Notes under the pieces: model-generated
Told to the model about the DNA's origin: nothing
What the model saw: only the letters and a program-made list of their open reading frames with translations
Database searches by the model: none
From: Neolentinus lepideus HHB14362 ss-1
Lineage: Eukaryota; Basidiomycota; Agaricomycetes; Gloeophyllales; Gloeophyllaceae
Assembly (NCBI GenBank): GCA_001632425.1
Contig: KV425599.1
Coordinates: forward strand, 162,228-226,227
Length of the DNA: 64,000 nucleotides
Reading direction: 5' to 3'
Shown: positions 8,658 to 21,300 of the stretch, piece after piece
Layout: each line of letters starts with the position of its first letter
Numbering within the stretch: position 1 is the first letter of the stretch
Program-made: the position numbers and the translations under genes

Positions 8658-11485
8658 CTAGTCGTCCAAGAATTCCTTAGACATGTCTGCAAAGGCTGCA
8701 GTGCCTACGCCGAACAATCCGAGTTGTTCAACGCAAGCAGCAGCCTGCCGATATAGTTGCTCTAAAGCAGGATGGGATGGCATGCCCTGTGATTCTATGG
8801 TGACAAGGTGTGAGATTCCAGAGATACGCCCACAAAGTTAATACGCACTCAGGATAGCTATATTCAGCTCGTTAGCAAGGGCAGCTTTGGCTTCGGGCCC
8901 CACGATCTCGACAATCTCTGGGCCCGCGCTTGCAGGATCATCATATGCCACTATCCCGAAAGCACGCTTGAACAAGGTCTGCACTTCAGGCCGACTATCT
9001 AGCTTGTAATCTGACCGCAGCTTCTGACCATAGCTCAGGGCGGACGTCAGAGCAGACTGATATTCGGACGAGGCACGACTGATGGGAGGAGGAGCTCTGG
9101 GCGTGATCGCCGAGTATCCAGACCCGCCACTGCCATTCGTTGCACTCATACCGCTCAAGCCTTGCGATGAAAACCCGTTCGTTCCAGGTGCAGGCATCGG
9201 CAGCGCATCCGAGTCGTCAATATCCATCGCGTTCACACCAAGGACATCATCCTCCCTCTCGCGACTCTCCTCCCTCTCCCGCTGCTCCTCCTTCATCCGC
9301 TTCATTGCTTCGCTCGCCTGCAACACGAGCTCGACGAACTTCCGACATTTCAACTTCACCAACATCAAGCCCTCGTCCTCCGCGAGCACCTTCGGGAACT
9401 GGCGCACTGTCTTCTCGACCGCGGTGTCAATATTGCCCGCCGCAACCGCGTTTACGATGCATAGCCGCGCGTCGAGATCGTCCATATATTTGGTTGAGGA
9501 CGGGGATGGCGAAGAGGAAGAGGGGATACCGAATAGATTCGAAGATGAAGACGGGCTGGTTAGATCGTCCATGATCATGTCTTCGTCGATCACGCGGGAG
9601 GCAGCAGGTACAGGTACCGGCACCGGTGCTTTACCCCCGTCGAGCACATCTCCTGATGCCTGACGCTCGAACTGCGTCTTAAAGGCACGTGCAGTCTTCG
9701 CATAACCATGGTGCTCAAGGTACTCAAGTACCAGCCTCCCCAGCGGCGCTCTCACTGCATCATTCTCGTCCGTATCCACCTCCTTGCCCTCAGTATTGAT
9801 AGGCAGAGGGCGCTCCGAAGAATCGAACCTGCCGAGCAATGCTTGCGTGATCGGTGTGCTCTGTATGCCTGCCCATGCAAGATTGCGCTGCTGCTGTACG
9901 TAGTCGTCAATATCAAACATGAAGGGCTCGTGTCCAAAGTTAACGCGAATGGCTTCGGTCTGCTGCCGCAGCGACACACAAGGGTAGACGTCACAGGCCT
10001 TCCCGACACCCTCGAAGACGTTACCTGCCGTTGAAGTATGAGTTACAAGATAGAGAATACTATTGCGAAACCTCTCGTAGACAATGTATTACGCACCCAA
10101 GAACCTCCCGTTCCGAGTGAAGAAGGCCCTATACTGTGTAAAGTCGATGCCACACCCAATCGTGTCATGATCTAAAGGAATTCGGATTCGAGACCGGATA
10201 ACTCATCATGACAAGAGTTGTAGGCGCCACTGGACGTACCTTCGAACCTAGGGCCATACGGAGTCCCAGTCTTGTCGGCCGCAAACGACAGACCGTCTTC
10301 GCCTCGATAACCCCACGAATGGGATTCCCAGCCAGGTATGCGTGCTAAACGAACTTGTCCGGAAGCCAGCCTATACAAGCATTAGTATTTGCACGGCTTC
10401 TACGGAAAGAGATGTGCCTCTAACCCAACGGTGATTCCCCTGGTGTCAGTTGCAGGCAACATTAGAGGGCAGGAAGGAGATATAAATCTGCTGACGTACC
10501 CTCTAGAACCCTTGGTCAAAATCTTCACCTCGTAGTAGTATATGCCACAGGCAGGTGGTATAGGATGATTTGTCCTTGCAGCAGCAGCCTCTTTGTCCGG
10601 GATTGGTGCCCCTGCATATCACATACAAGATTTTAGTACTACCGCTTGCCAGACGTAGATCCGGATAACTTGTGAAACATAGTATAGTAGACACACACCG
10701 TTGAAGCTTAATTCACGACCATTGCTCGAGACACTCAATGCGGGGTTGCGATCCTGATCGCTCCATCTCGTAGGCAGTCTTAAAATTGGACTACTGGAAA
10801 TCAAAACCGAAGGCGGGAGACCCAACTCCCTCGGTGGTGTGCTCTCATCCTCGCTATCCGTTCCAGGTGTAATCTCCCGCTGCTTCATATGCGGCCACAC
10901 AACACTCGGCATACCCGTCGACGCCTCAGGGTTCGCATAACGGCTCGGTGGGAGAGATGGCGGGGCTTCAGTTTGCAACAGATGACGGAGAGAGGAGTTT
11001 GCAAGATACGACGGTGGCGCAAAGGCTACGACAGATGGGGACGATGCAGCAGGGGTAGGACCGTTGCCGCCCAATGGCGTTCGATAGGAAGCAGGCCGCC
11101 CGGGCACGCGGCTCGTGGTACTGTTTGCGAGACTGCGGCGCCTCTGGAGGCCTGGCGAGGTGTGCGCGGGAGAGCCGTCGTCGACGCTGCGAGAGGGTCC
11201 TATGCCACCATTGGGTCGGATTCGTCTCGGCTCGACGGGGCTCACCGACGACGTAAAGGGAGGGTGTGGCATAGTGAAGGATCGAGAAGGCGTATGCCTT
11301 GATGATGATGGACTGGCACCGGCAAGGGTGACATGTCCTCGAACCCCGACACCTCCTACAGAGCTGGTGGGTCGGGAACGAGATAGAGACCCTGGGCTAG
11401 TTCCGAAGGACAAAGGCAGCGCGCCTTCAATAGTTCGGGGTATGGGAATACTGGCAGAACGGTTCGAACGACCGTGACTCGACAT
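8658..11485 (-). CDS. vid30: GID/CTLH ubiquitin-ligase scaffold, RanBP9/10-like (VID30/GID1)
   Basis: Exon 1 (from ATG at 11485) encodes a ~240-residue Ser/Pro-rich tail ending with LPTRWSDQDRNPALSVS, the typical entry of the RanBPM SPRY domain. SPRY continues in exons at ~10600-10030 (GWESHSWGYRGEDG). The long exon 8838-10023 carries VNFGHEPFMFDID, a LisH motif (LGRLVLEYLEHHGYAKTARAF), a CTLH segment (IVNAVAAGNIDTAVEKTV) and the start of the CRA domain. A last small exon, usually missed because the previous frame reads to a stop at 8838, encodes MPSHPALEQLYRQAAACVEQL and ends KEFLDD at the TAG of 8658-8660. VID30 is the central scaffold of the multi-subunit E3 ligase that targets gluconeogenic enzymes in yeast. 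It is divergent from UMP1, 478 bp away. Confidence 0.9.
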
Positions 11486-11963
11486 TGTAGCCGGGATAAG
11501 GGCGAGCTATGAACATCCGCAAGGACCAGCACTCAGTGACCACTAGTATGATACATCCCATGAATTATGGACTCTCAATGCTTCACTCACCTATTATACA
11601 GAATCACTCACTCTAGCAGGGCTATAGATCTAAAACAATTCTCCCCGCAGCGAGCTTGTATAGCGTGTGTGGGAGCCCGAGCAGCGGCGACCTTTCCCCG
11701 ATGTCGACAAGTGCAGGACTTTCGAGCACCCTTCAACCACGTCAGTTAATACAGTACAGAGGACCTGCTGGAGTAGAGGAACTGCTGAGAGAAAGAACCA
11801 GTACTCCAGGAGTTGAATAAAGCACGAGACTGCAATCATACTCCCTAAGTATAGACCGGGAAGCGTGTCCCTCGGCAACACCCGCCTTCATTGGACGCGT
11901 ACCCCATACTTGGACGCGTATACATTAATTGAACTTGTTACCTCTCCCTCATCTGCATTTGCT
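11486..11963. promoter_or_regulatory. Shared divergent promoter region of vid30 and ump1
   Basis: 478 bp separate the two divergent start codons. No protein-coding frame of note is present. I did not find a clear PACE-type proteasome element by eye. Confidence 0.45.
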
Positions 11964-12606
11964 ATGGTATGTTACTTCACATTGTTTCGATTCCAAGACC
12001 AACTCGGTCGCACAGGAACCATCCCTCCGCCTCGCACCCTCGCCCAACGCCAAAGCAGCATCCGTACAGGACACCTCGAATAGCCTCGGTCTACATGACA
12101 CCCTGCAGTACGGCCCGAGAAGTATCGCGACCGAAGTGAAGACTGTCAGTCCCATCCGCCAACGCCTAGAGAACGTACGTACTTTCCTGCATCTAGCACT
12201 ATCTATCACGCTCATCCGGGCCTGGTGTCAGTGGGAGCAGACGCAAGATAACTTGAAGCTCACTGTGCAGCGCAATGTCTATGGACTCCATGCACCCGTC
12301 AGGCTTCTGATGGAGAGGAAGATCGTTTCATCTGTACGATACATGTCTGCGTGGTGACTGACTATCTGCTGACGGTGGTGCAGATGGCACAGATGCCCAC
12401 GCTACCACAGTCGAACTTGCACCTGGATATCCTTATGGGCCGTGATGAGACCTTGTGTACTGGAGATTTCTTTGGTGGTACGTCACGCTCAGTTACTTGG
12501 GAACGGTGCGTTGTGGAATTGACTTCATTGCCCAATCATTGTAGGTGTAGAGATGAGGACACCACAGAGCATCCACCAGGAGATGGAGAGGAAATACCGC
12601 GTCTAA
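11964..12606 (+). CDS. ump1: Proteasome maturation factor UMP1
   Basis: The joined exons give a UMP1/POMP protein of ~135 residues: SLGLHDTLQYGPRSIATEV, then WEQTQDNLKLTVQRNVYGLH-APVRLLMERKIVSS, then NLHLDILMGRDETL and DFFGGVEM, ending at the TAA of 12604-12606. UMP1 assists assembly of the 20S core particle and is its first substrate. Introns lie at ~12173-12232, ~12331-12383 and ~12480-12547. The 5' end is awkward: the conserved frame has no in-frame ATG, and the only nearby ATG (11964) joins it if a 31-nt segment starting GTATGT and ending CAAG (11967-11997) is removed. Otherwise an upstream non-coding or coding exon is needed. Identity is certain, start unresolved. Confidence 0.9.
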
Positions 12607-14801
12607 TGATTATATGTTTTCTCTGCTCTGATTGTATCCATACGAACTCTTGCAAGACACAATTAATCGGAGTTGTAACTTTCGGATGAACATACTCGAG
12701 CGATTCCATTGCCAAGTTTATCCTACGGTCTGGTCTCTTTGGCCTGTTCACGCTGCTGTCAGCTTCACAGTTTGTTACCCTTCCCATATCCTCGTAAGTG
12801 CGCCTAGGGATAAATCGCCACCGTTTGTTTCTCGAGGGGTCGGAGCATGTTGGAGCGTTTGCAGTGCCCTCGGTATGTAAAACAACTAGCTGCTCAATTC
12901 CCGGACTACATGATACACACTGTAGGCGTCCATCGTTAGTCTCACGGACCGTGCTGAACTATGGCCTAGGTCTGGAGGATGTGGTAGAGCATCCAGTTGC
13001 ATCCTGCAGTACGCTTCCTTAGGTCTACGTTCTCTGTTGTGGGAGTTTAATCCCGTGGCAAACTCGACAGGTCTGGGTCAAATGTCTCAAGCTTTACTCC
13101 ACCATGATTTGTAGAGTGCATCTGTTGCATGGTCCATTGGTCATGAAGATGAGGCACTCATGCTGACCAAACACGATTCGAAGGTCCGAACAACAGGCAC
13201 CACACACGCACTAGGACGATAGTGGCGCGAGGCCTGATGTTATTAGTGATCGCGAAGGTGCGGATAAAAGGACACTTCGCAACAGACACTTTCATGGTCG
13301 ATGTTTTCTGATGTGGAGCGGCGCAGCTCGCTGAACAGTTCGCTTGTGCAAGCGGAATGGAACCCGGGCACGAGCTGTCAGTTGCACTTTCGACCAACCG
13401 AGCTCCCTCTAGATGAGATATCTTCGTCAAAGTTCACAACAAACAAGTCTACATGGTGTCCATCTCAACGGGACGTCCTGACTAGTGGGCGACGCTTGGT
13501 TAGGCGCAGTCGAAATTCGAAGCGACCCGCACGACCGTCGAGCTGTGTATCTGGCTAAACCCATACACTACGTAAAGGTATACACGAAGTAAGTGGCTAC
13601 GTACTCTTGTTGTCTCGGCAGCGACTAGCCCTCTACCATCCACAGGTCGCCGCAGGCTGACATGCTGGACCCTTGCATCATGTTAAGAAGTATACGGAGT
13701 AAGCGTTGGGCCCTAGTTGTTCTCTATCATACTCAAAGTTATCCCCGAAGCTCACAGGTCGCGACAGCTGTCATGGATGCGACTTACTAGCATGAGTCAC
13801 TTGACTGGACTTTTGTTCCTAGCTTAGTTCTGGAAGTCGTGGTCCTGAAGACTCGGGTCAGAACTGCAGCCGGACGGTGCCCCGATGCAGCGGTAATCGA
13901 GTCGAAGCTTAGGCGGCAGCGCGATCGGTCAGCCCCCGATATCAAACCCTTGTATTACGTGAACGAGCACACGAAGTGAACGTCCGCGCTTCGTTCTCCT
14001 TGATCGTATTCAAGTTCTTTCTTTAGTTCGCGGGACGTGGTTGACCGCCAGCTTGAAATGCAAATGTGAAGTCCATCAACCGTCCTTCGGGCTGTATCCC
14101 TAGCTTCGAATATATTTGAGGGTAAGTTCTATCCAGTTGTAAACGCAACCAGTTCGGGCCCGTACTGTAGCTGGACGGTGGTTGCCTAGGTCTACTGTTT
14201 TCTACGGCTTCGACAAGGTTTGGGCCTCTTAAATAGCATTATGTCTCATGCTCATGACAATACTCGTTGATAGGACCGATTACATGCCTCGACGATATCA
14301 CGGCTTTCCCAGTGGCGTCTATGCATTGTTATCAAGAGCTCGTCACTCGTCGCCACCGTCGCGGGAGTAGGGCGTTCAACTTCGGTTATACTAGATCCGG
14401 GCGCTAGACTGTGGGTAACTTGGGCAATCGCCGTCTGGTTTGTATTACCGGGCGCCAATCGTAGTGGAATCCTGTCCTACTTGAGTATCTCGGGCAGTCG
14501 ACTCCGGTTCCAGAGTGTATGATAGTGGTGCGCGAGAAGGATCCTCGCTACCTAGTTGACCCAAACGGTAGAGCTCTGCCATTTTGACACCCGTTCCCAC
14601 AGGGCCGAAGTGGAGATACGAACTGGGTCGCGATCGCTGATTAAGGTTGTCGGCCGTCGCTGGACAAAAGGGTATGTGCAAGTGCCGACTTACCACTACT
14701 ACTGTCTCTTGCCTATCAGCCGTTCTTTGACCTCGCGGACGCATATATTGACCTGCTGCTCTGCTCCAACCTCCAGCGCGCCTCCTCGAACCACCTTTAT
14801 T
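12607..14801. other. Gene-poor stretch with a diverged ~112-bp tandem duplication
   Basis: About 2.2 kb without a gene I can support. Two related segments begin at ~13577 and ~13690 (gtatac-[..]gaagtaag / gtatacggagtaag) and share cacaggtcgc at 13641 and 13753, giving a period of about 112 bp. A weaker third relative lies near 13960. The block 12650-13050 holds short hydrophobic frames with stops that may be the debris of a membrane-protein gene; no family is recognised. Confidence 0.4.
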
Positions 14802-15143
14802 ATGGCACCATTTGCGAAACCGGCTACCAGGTCGCCTCAGGCATCGAGATCCAACTCACTGGACAAATATATTGTTGCTGAAACATATGTTGCCACTGTA
14901 CGTTCCCTCGATTTTGACTGGCGGACAACATTAACGACAGGGTGCAGTCACCATCACACATAAGCCTCAACCTGAACGAGGAAGTTTTCATATTGGACAA
15001 CAGCAATCCTAACTTATGGAAGGGACAGATTGATGGCAGAGAGGGCTGGTTTCCAAGTAAGCCCTTGCCTCTGGATGGGAATATTGGGGGACTGAGTATT
15101 GACGTCGGTCTCCTTAGGCTCATGTGTTCGGAAACGAGGCTAG
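14802..15143 (+). CDS. Small SH3-domain protein (~76 residues)
   Basis: Three exons: 14802-14897, 14948-15056 and 15118-15143. The introns are 14898-14947 and 15057-15117, both with GT-AG ends. The product has a basic Ser-rich N-terminus and then an almost complete SH3 fold: AETYVAT (ALYDY-like strand), ISLNLNEEVFIL, the conserved tryptophan region LWKGQIDGREGWFPSSCV, and a basic end. SH3 domains bind proline-rich peptides. Here the domain makes up nearly the whole protein, which is unusual. It could be the first exons of a larger gene, but the frame closes at the TAG of 15141-15143, and no continuation with an SH3-partner domain was found before the PIF1 gene starts 288 bp downstream. Confidence 0.6.
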
Positions 15144-15431
15144 TGATCGCGTGTCTGTTTCCTAAAGATGGAGGTGACTGAGGGTATCATTAAGGAGAAA
15201 ATTCTGAAAGACTGAGGTAAACATGTATCATCAAGTCTGGTTGTAAGGATATGTACATATGTTATGTATGATCGATCGCTTGTCCTGCACAGCCACGAAC
15301 GCTTCTCCCGTCCTTCCCCTTTCGGACGCGGTACAAGCCGAAATTTAACATGAATGCATGCGCTCTTGACGCGCTCAGCAGCTGTTTCAGTGGCAGGACA
15401 TCATCTCCTGTACAAATCTCTGCATCACGGC

Positions 15432-18062
15432 ATGCCTAAAATGAAGTATTATGCCGTGAAAATTGGGCGCGAGGGACCTAAGATATACCCTTCTTGGGAT
15501 GAGGTTAGTCCAGTACAGTTGGGGGCGTGAACGATGAATGATGCTAACGGATCGATAGTGCAAGGAGAATGTGAGTGACATAGGGCTCAATAAAATGTTG
15601 GACATGGTTACGGAAAGAACTTTTAGACCTGTCGTGTTTCTGGGGCGATCTATAAGAGCTTCAGGACGAGAGCACAAGCCGAGGCGTGGCTCAACGAGCC
15701 TATCAAAAGTACGTTCGCTCGGATCGTCACGCTTTGCATAGTCTTGAATATTCTCAGCCCCTATATACCTCAGGTCAAGCTCAAACTCAGCTCTTCACTT
15801 GCCCATCGCTGTGCCTAGTACTGCTTCCATTGTGCTTCCTGTTAATCCAAAGTGGCAGGGCGGAGAGAAACCTCCGCAATCAGAAAAGAAAGAGGACTGG
15901 GATTTTGACGCTGACTTCATAGCATTTGGAGATCCAGAGGAGAAGATAGTTCTATCCGAAGAACAAGAGCAGATCCTTGATATGGTCGAACGGGGCGAGA
16001 GCGTATTCTTCACAGGTTCTGCTGGTAAGTACATCTACACATGAACGAGAGTACTTTGATCTAAGCAACATTCAGGTACTGGTAAATCTGTGCTTTTGAG
16101 AGAGATTATCCGAAGCTGCAAGGATCGCGATACATATGAACGCGGTCAACTTGCTGTTACGGCATCCACAGGCATTGCTTCCGTCAATATTGGTGGAACG
16201 ACTTTGCACTCCTGGGCTGGCATTGGTCTCGGAGAAGATAAGGAAGAAAATCTTGCCAAGAAGATTATATTCCAGAAAAATCAGTCTGTTAAAGATAGAT
16301 GGAAGAAAGTGCAAACGTTGGTGGTGGATGAAAGTTAGTGGAATGGCTTTCTTATATGCGATGCTATTGACCATATCATGCTTGTCAGTCTCTATGATCG
16401 ATGGAACGTTGTTTGATAAACTGGTATACCTCTCCTTCAAGTACCTATGACTATTCATACTGATGTTCAGCGGGCCGATCAACTAAAGGACTACATTGCT
16501 CGCTCAGTTCGCGAGAATTATCGACCCTTTGGGGGAATCCAGGTAGGTTGTCAACTGTCGCGAGTGTCTCGTATTTATCTATCTTAAGAACAGCTAGTAC
16601 TTTCCGGAGATTTCTGCCAATTACCTCCCGTCCCTGGACGCGGAAAGATGGGTGTGCCGATCCCTGCGCGGTTTGCATTCGACTCCGCTGCTTGGAAGCG
16701 TTGCATAGATAGGCCGGTGGTCTTAACCAAGGTCTTCCGGCAGCGAGACCAGCGTGCGTGTTATGCTATACGCTCCATTTGCCAAACTAGTCTGAGATTT
16801 GCTGTTCAGACTTCGTCGACATGCTTAATGCACTGCGTATCGGGCAGCTCAGCGAACGGATAGTCGACGAGTTCCGTCAACTGAGCCGGCCGATCATATA
16901 TACAGACGGCATCGAGCCCACAGAGCTGTACTGTACCGGTTCCTTCTGGCTACTCTTGGGCAGGGCTATGCTGATGTGCATGTGGTGTTCTCAGATATCC
17001 GACCCGTCGAGAAGTGGAAGGAGCCAACCGCAGTCGTCTGCTTGCACTCCCAGATCCATACCATATGTACAGGGCAGTGGATACACCTGGGTACAATGAC
17101 GAAAACAAGATGATTAGTTTAAATACGATGGACAGACTTCTCGACCGATTGGTCGCACAGAAGGAAATTACATTGAAGGTATGCTACACGTTGAGTTGGT
17201 CCACCAGTTGCTGATATGCAGCACAGGTTGGAGCCCAGGTAATGCTGATCAAGGTATGTTGCCTCCTACGAGCCTTGTAGTTTTTAAATCAATATCGCCT
17301 TCTAGAATCTCGTCCAGGGGCACCTAGTGAATGGCTCTCTTGGCCAAGTGGTGGATTTCGTTACCTCGCAAGAAGCAATGGAAAAAAGAATGGAAATTGC
17401 ACAAACAGAGCCCGAAGATAATCTCAACAAGCGCAACAAGATCCCAGCCAAAGTGATGGACTTGGGGACGGATAGGGTGTGGCCCGTTGTCAAGTTCACC
17501 AGCGGCAAGACCATGCTTTGTGTTCCTGCTGAGTTTACTGTGAACAACTCGATTGGAGGCGTAGAGGCGAGAAGAGATCAGGTCTGTGCATGCGCATGTC
17601 GGTGTGAAATGATGGCATAACGTTGGTCTGACAGATTCCACTCATATGCGCATGGGCCCTAAGTGTCCATAAGTCACAAGGGCAGACTTTGCAGCGAGTC
17701 CGAGTAGATCTCGGTCGCACATTTGAAAAGGGACAGGGTATGCGGATATGAATTCGGCTATTGGCAACATGGCTAATGAGTTTCGGACCTCAAAGCATAC
17801 GTTGCTCTTTCACGAGCGACGAACATGGAAACACTTCAAGTGCTCAACTTCCATCCATCGAGGTACGCTCTCACAGCCTCCTCTGTCAAGGAGATCCTAA
17901 TGGGCTATCTGCAGGGTCATGGCTCATGCTAGGGTGCTGGAGTGGTATGGCCGCGTTCTGGGCAGGGGGAGCAAGAATGATTCCGGTCCCGATGAAGATA
18001 TATTTGACGAAATGGACAACGAGGAAGCTCTCAAGGCTTATTTCCAATGTCCTGACGTCTAG
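15432..18062 (+). CDS. pif1: PIF1-family DNA helicase with N-terminal RNase H1-type hybrid-binding domain
   Basis: The first exons encode [20 protein letters not shown], then CKEN and [19 protein letters not shown]. This is the viroplasmin-like/RNase H1 N-terminal fold that binds RNA-DNA hybrids. Two GT-AG introns and a third at ~15709-15758 join it in phase to a linker ([19 protein letters not shown]) and a full PIF1 helicase: Walker [15 protein letters not shown] split by an intron at ~16025-16076, TLHSWAGIG, Walker [59 protein letters not shown], and [13 protein letters not shown]. It ends FQCPDV at 18060-18062. PIF1 unwinds G-quadruplexes and RNA-DNA hybrids 5'-3' in the nucleus and mitochondria. 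The N-terminal domain would give direct hybrid recognition. Confidence 0.85.
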
Positions 18063-18369
18063 CTTTCACTTAACAGATCCATCTAGCACTTGCTTATCTC
18101 TCTTTCCACTGCGTACACTGCACTAGCTGACCGTGAATTCGAATACCACATCAGCTGACCTTGTATATTATACACCTGTCGATTACACACTATACTACAA
18201 CAGGCTACATCTAATGCAAATAGCTTACTTATAGAAATTATACATAATATCACCCAAATGAAATCCTTGGCTACATTGGTCATACAGTAGCAAAACAGAC
18301 AGCAGAAGACATAACGAAAGAGTCCCAGGATATCATGCGCATATCAATCGGGAAGAATCCTCACTTCAG
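18063..18369. other. Spacer between convergent pif1 and RhoGAP genes
   Basis: AT-rich, with no gene; it contains the 3' ends of both transcripts. Confidence 0.5.
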
Positions 18370-21300
18370 TTAAGAAGTTGAATTCGAAGGCATACGAATC
18401 GAGGGAGGTGCAGAGATTCGTTTCCTGGCGAGGGAGCGCCGCCGTCCTCGGGTTTCAAAATCGTCACTAAGCTCTTCAGGAGCTCTCCAGGCCTCAGGCG
18501 CTTCTGCTGCTTGGTATCGAGGACGATCAGGTAGTTTGGGTACCTTGAACTCTCCGTCTGGCCTTGTTGTCAAATAATTCGCCCTGGAAGACGGATGGAT
18601 ACTATTAGCCGGTCTTAAAGGAAGCTCGGGGATGAAATCGTCTGGCGGTCGAAGAGACGGTGTGGGTGTCACCGGCGCGCTTGCCACCTTGGTGTATAAC
18701 GAGCCTAACGGGAATGGCACGTCTGATTCGCCAGCTGGCGCAGCTGGGAGCGGTGTCTCTTGTAGACCAGCACGATCATCGAAGAGTGTCGAGACATTCA
18801 GGATCAAGTTCTCCATGAGCGAGTCCTGTGAACATTCGATTAAGTTATCATTAGCGACAGTAACAGTTACTCTGACCTTGAAATTATGAAGACTGAGCAG
18901 GTCACTTCCCTTTGGCATCTCATCTTCACCGAAGATCACGGTGCCAAATACGATGGCGAGGTTCTTCGCGTCCATTTTGTTCTTTCCGCTGAAGGCACAG
19001 ACACGTGACAGATGTTCCAGGACTGCCTTCAACATCGCTTGATGGATAGGTGGTAACCGTCGCATCTTGGCTCGTAGCAGAGCGAAGTTATTCAACTTGT
19101 GCTCCTCTGAAGTATTATGAATGCATATGTCGTCAACTGTTGGATTAAAAAACCGATACCCACCAAGATCCTCGGAATGTTGGATTCGTTCCTGCAAGGG
19201 GAATCGGAACAGAGGTTCCGGAAGTTCTCGCAAGTATAACTGCATTCATAGTCAGGAAAGATCGTCCAGAGACCGTGATTCAGCGTACTTTAAGGAGCGA
19301 AGACACAGCATACACATCGTCAGCCACATAGTTGAATTTAAATGTTTGCTCATTGCGCTCGAGCTTGTGTTGTAGCTGTTATGATGATGTTCGTGAGCAT
19401 CAGTCACAAGGAAGCGTAGCTAGCAACACCTACCGCTTGAACAACAGCATGCCGTCCCGATACCTGAAAAGACATGAACGGACAATCATGCGACATTGCA
19501 TATCTTTCGCACTCGATATATGCCCTCAACTTCTAATCCTCTCTTGTCGACCTCCTGGATACACAGATCTACCACTCTGGGTATCTCCCCTTCACCCAAG
19601 CCTCTCGCCGTAGCGTAGTCCACAAGACTAACACCAAATATGAGATCGTTGCATTCACCGACCTCATAGTTGTAATATAACACTGGCTTGGGTGTAGCCG
19701 ATGAAAGTGATCGCGATATCTTCGAGGAAATGACGGATACGTCGACCTGTGGGGAGATCTTTTCTACAGCTCCAAGGGCATGTGAAGACAATTGAGTTTC
19801 AGTCGTCGTGGTTGCGCTAAGAACATGCGCTAAAGTTAGTTAGATCGGTATGAAAGGACAAACGGAAGGTCACTACATCAAGTTATTGACATATTTGTCC
19901 AGCACATCTTTGACCGTCTCCGCAGACTCAACTACGAACATCTCAAGGCTCTGTGCCGTGTTAGTCATGGCTAGACATGAAGGAACGTCAAGGCACACCT
20001 TGTATCCTGCTTCAAGGATCTTCATTCGTCGTAGTCGAAGAGTTTCGAGCCAATGTACGGCTTTGCGATACTCCTTATCTGCAGCCAAAATTTATTAAGC
20101 AAACAGCAATAGCCACACGTGAGGATATACAAACCTGCTTCCTCCGCCTCTCTCTTCGCACGGACAACCCGCAAAGCCGCGTCTGAACGACCTCCCAAAC
20201 TGTCCTTGATCGTATCTTTTTTCTCTAGAAAACCCATTAGCTGGTTTAGTTGCCGCTTTCCTACAGTCATACAATTAATCAGATTCGATGGCAAGTACAC
20301 TTTCTCTAACCTTGGTGAGCAAGGTCCTGCAGTGCAGTAGAAGATGAAGGAGAGCGATTCCGGCCAGCGCCACCAGAACCGCCTGAAGGCCTTCTATCCA
20401 GAGGACGAAGAGGTAGAGGTGCAGTAACAGTAGGTTTGGGGCTCCCTGGATATTTTAGGGGAGGACCATCTGATTGTGTTGTGAGAGGTTGAGAAGGTGC
20501 TGCTGCTGCTTGTTTATAATCCTTGCTAGCCGTTGGTTGAAAACGTCACTCGCCTACCAGGACTCAACTCACCTCAACATCCTGGCATTTCTTTAGATAG
20601 TTCCGCTTTAACTTGGGTACAGTATTTTCAGCGTAGTCAGCGTGGGCATTGGTAGATTCTTTGATGTCCTCCTTGATGCGTTTCCTCGTTCGGTCTTGAA
20701 TGTCCTAATGACATGACGTTGGGTGATATACAACTGGCAGAACTGTGACGAAACGCACCTTCAAAGTCGAGAGTGGGTTTAATACGTCCACTGTCAGCGT
20801 GGTGAGGAAGGCCTGTCGCGTTTGGGCCTCTATGATCCATACGAATTGTAAGATACCGGAACGGTAGGACGATATCAACAGAAGCCACACCTCGCTCCAC
20901 ATTTTCCCTCACCTCTGTCCAGGCACTCCTTGTTGTACTCGTCGCACTCCCCCCGTCCAAATAAGTATCGATCGTTTTCGCCTTCTTGTGAAGCTTCAAG
21001 AGCGACTCGATGCTGTGCCATCGCATAAGACTGGGGCAGATTGATTCTAAGAGCCTGATGCACTCACTAGACTTCTTCAATCCGTTTCCTGTATTCAGGA
21101 TGTCAATACCAGTGTAAGACGAACCGAAGCTTCTTACCGTTCCAGAAAGAACTGAAGGTAGGAATCTGTTACGATTCTAAGATGATGGTCAAACAGCGGT
21201 ATTGGCCCAGGCTGCTGGCCACCATCTGACGATGTTGAAGAGCGACTGTTCGCGGCCGCAGTAGTGTCGGACGAGTTGTTCATGTACCTAAGCCGATGGT

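Noticed and set aside
9082..9663. 193-codon plus-strand ORF opposite VID30
   Set aside because: A mirror of the Ser/Asp-rich VID30 coding strand; it has no domain of its own.
15432..15700. Viroplasmin-like domain as a sign of a virus-derived insertion
   Set aside because: The same domain is the normal N-terminal domain of eukaryotic RNase H1, it is joined in frame to a cellular helicase, and no other viral feature is nearby.
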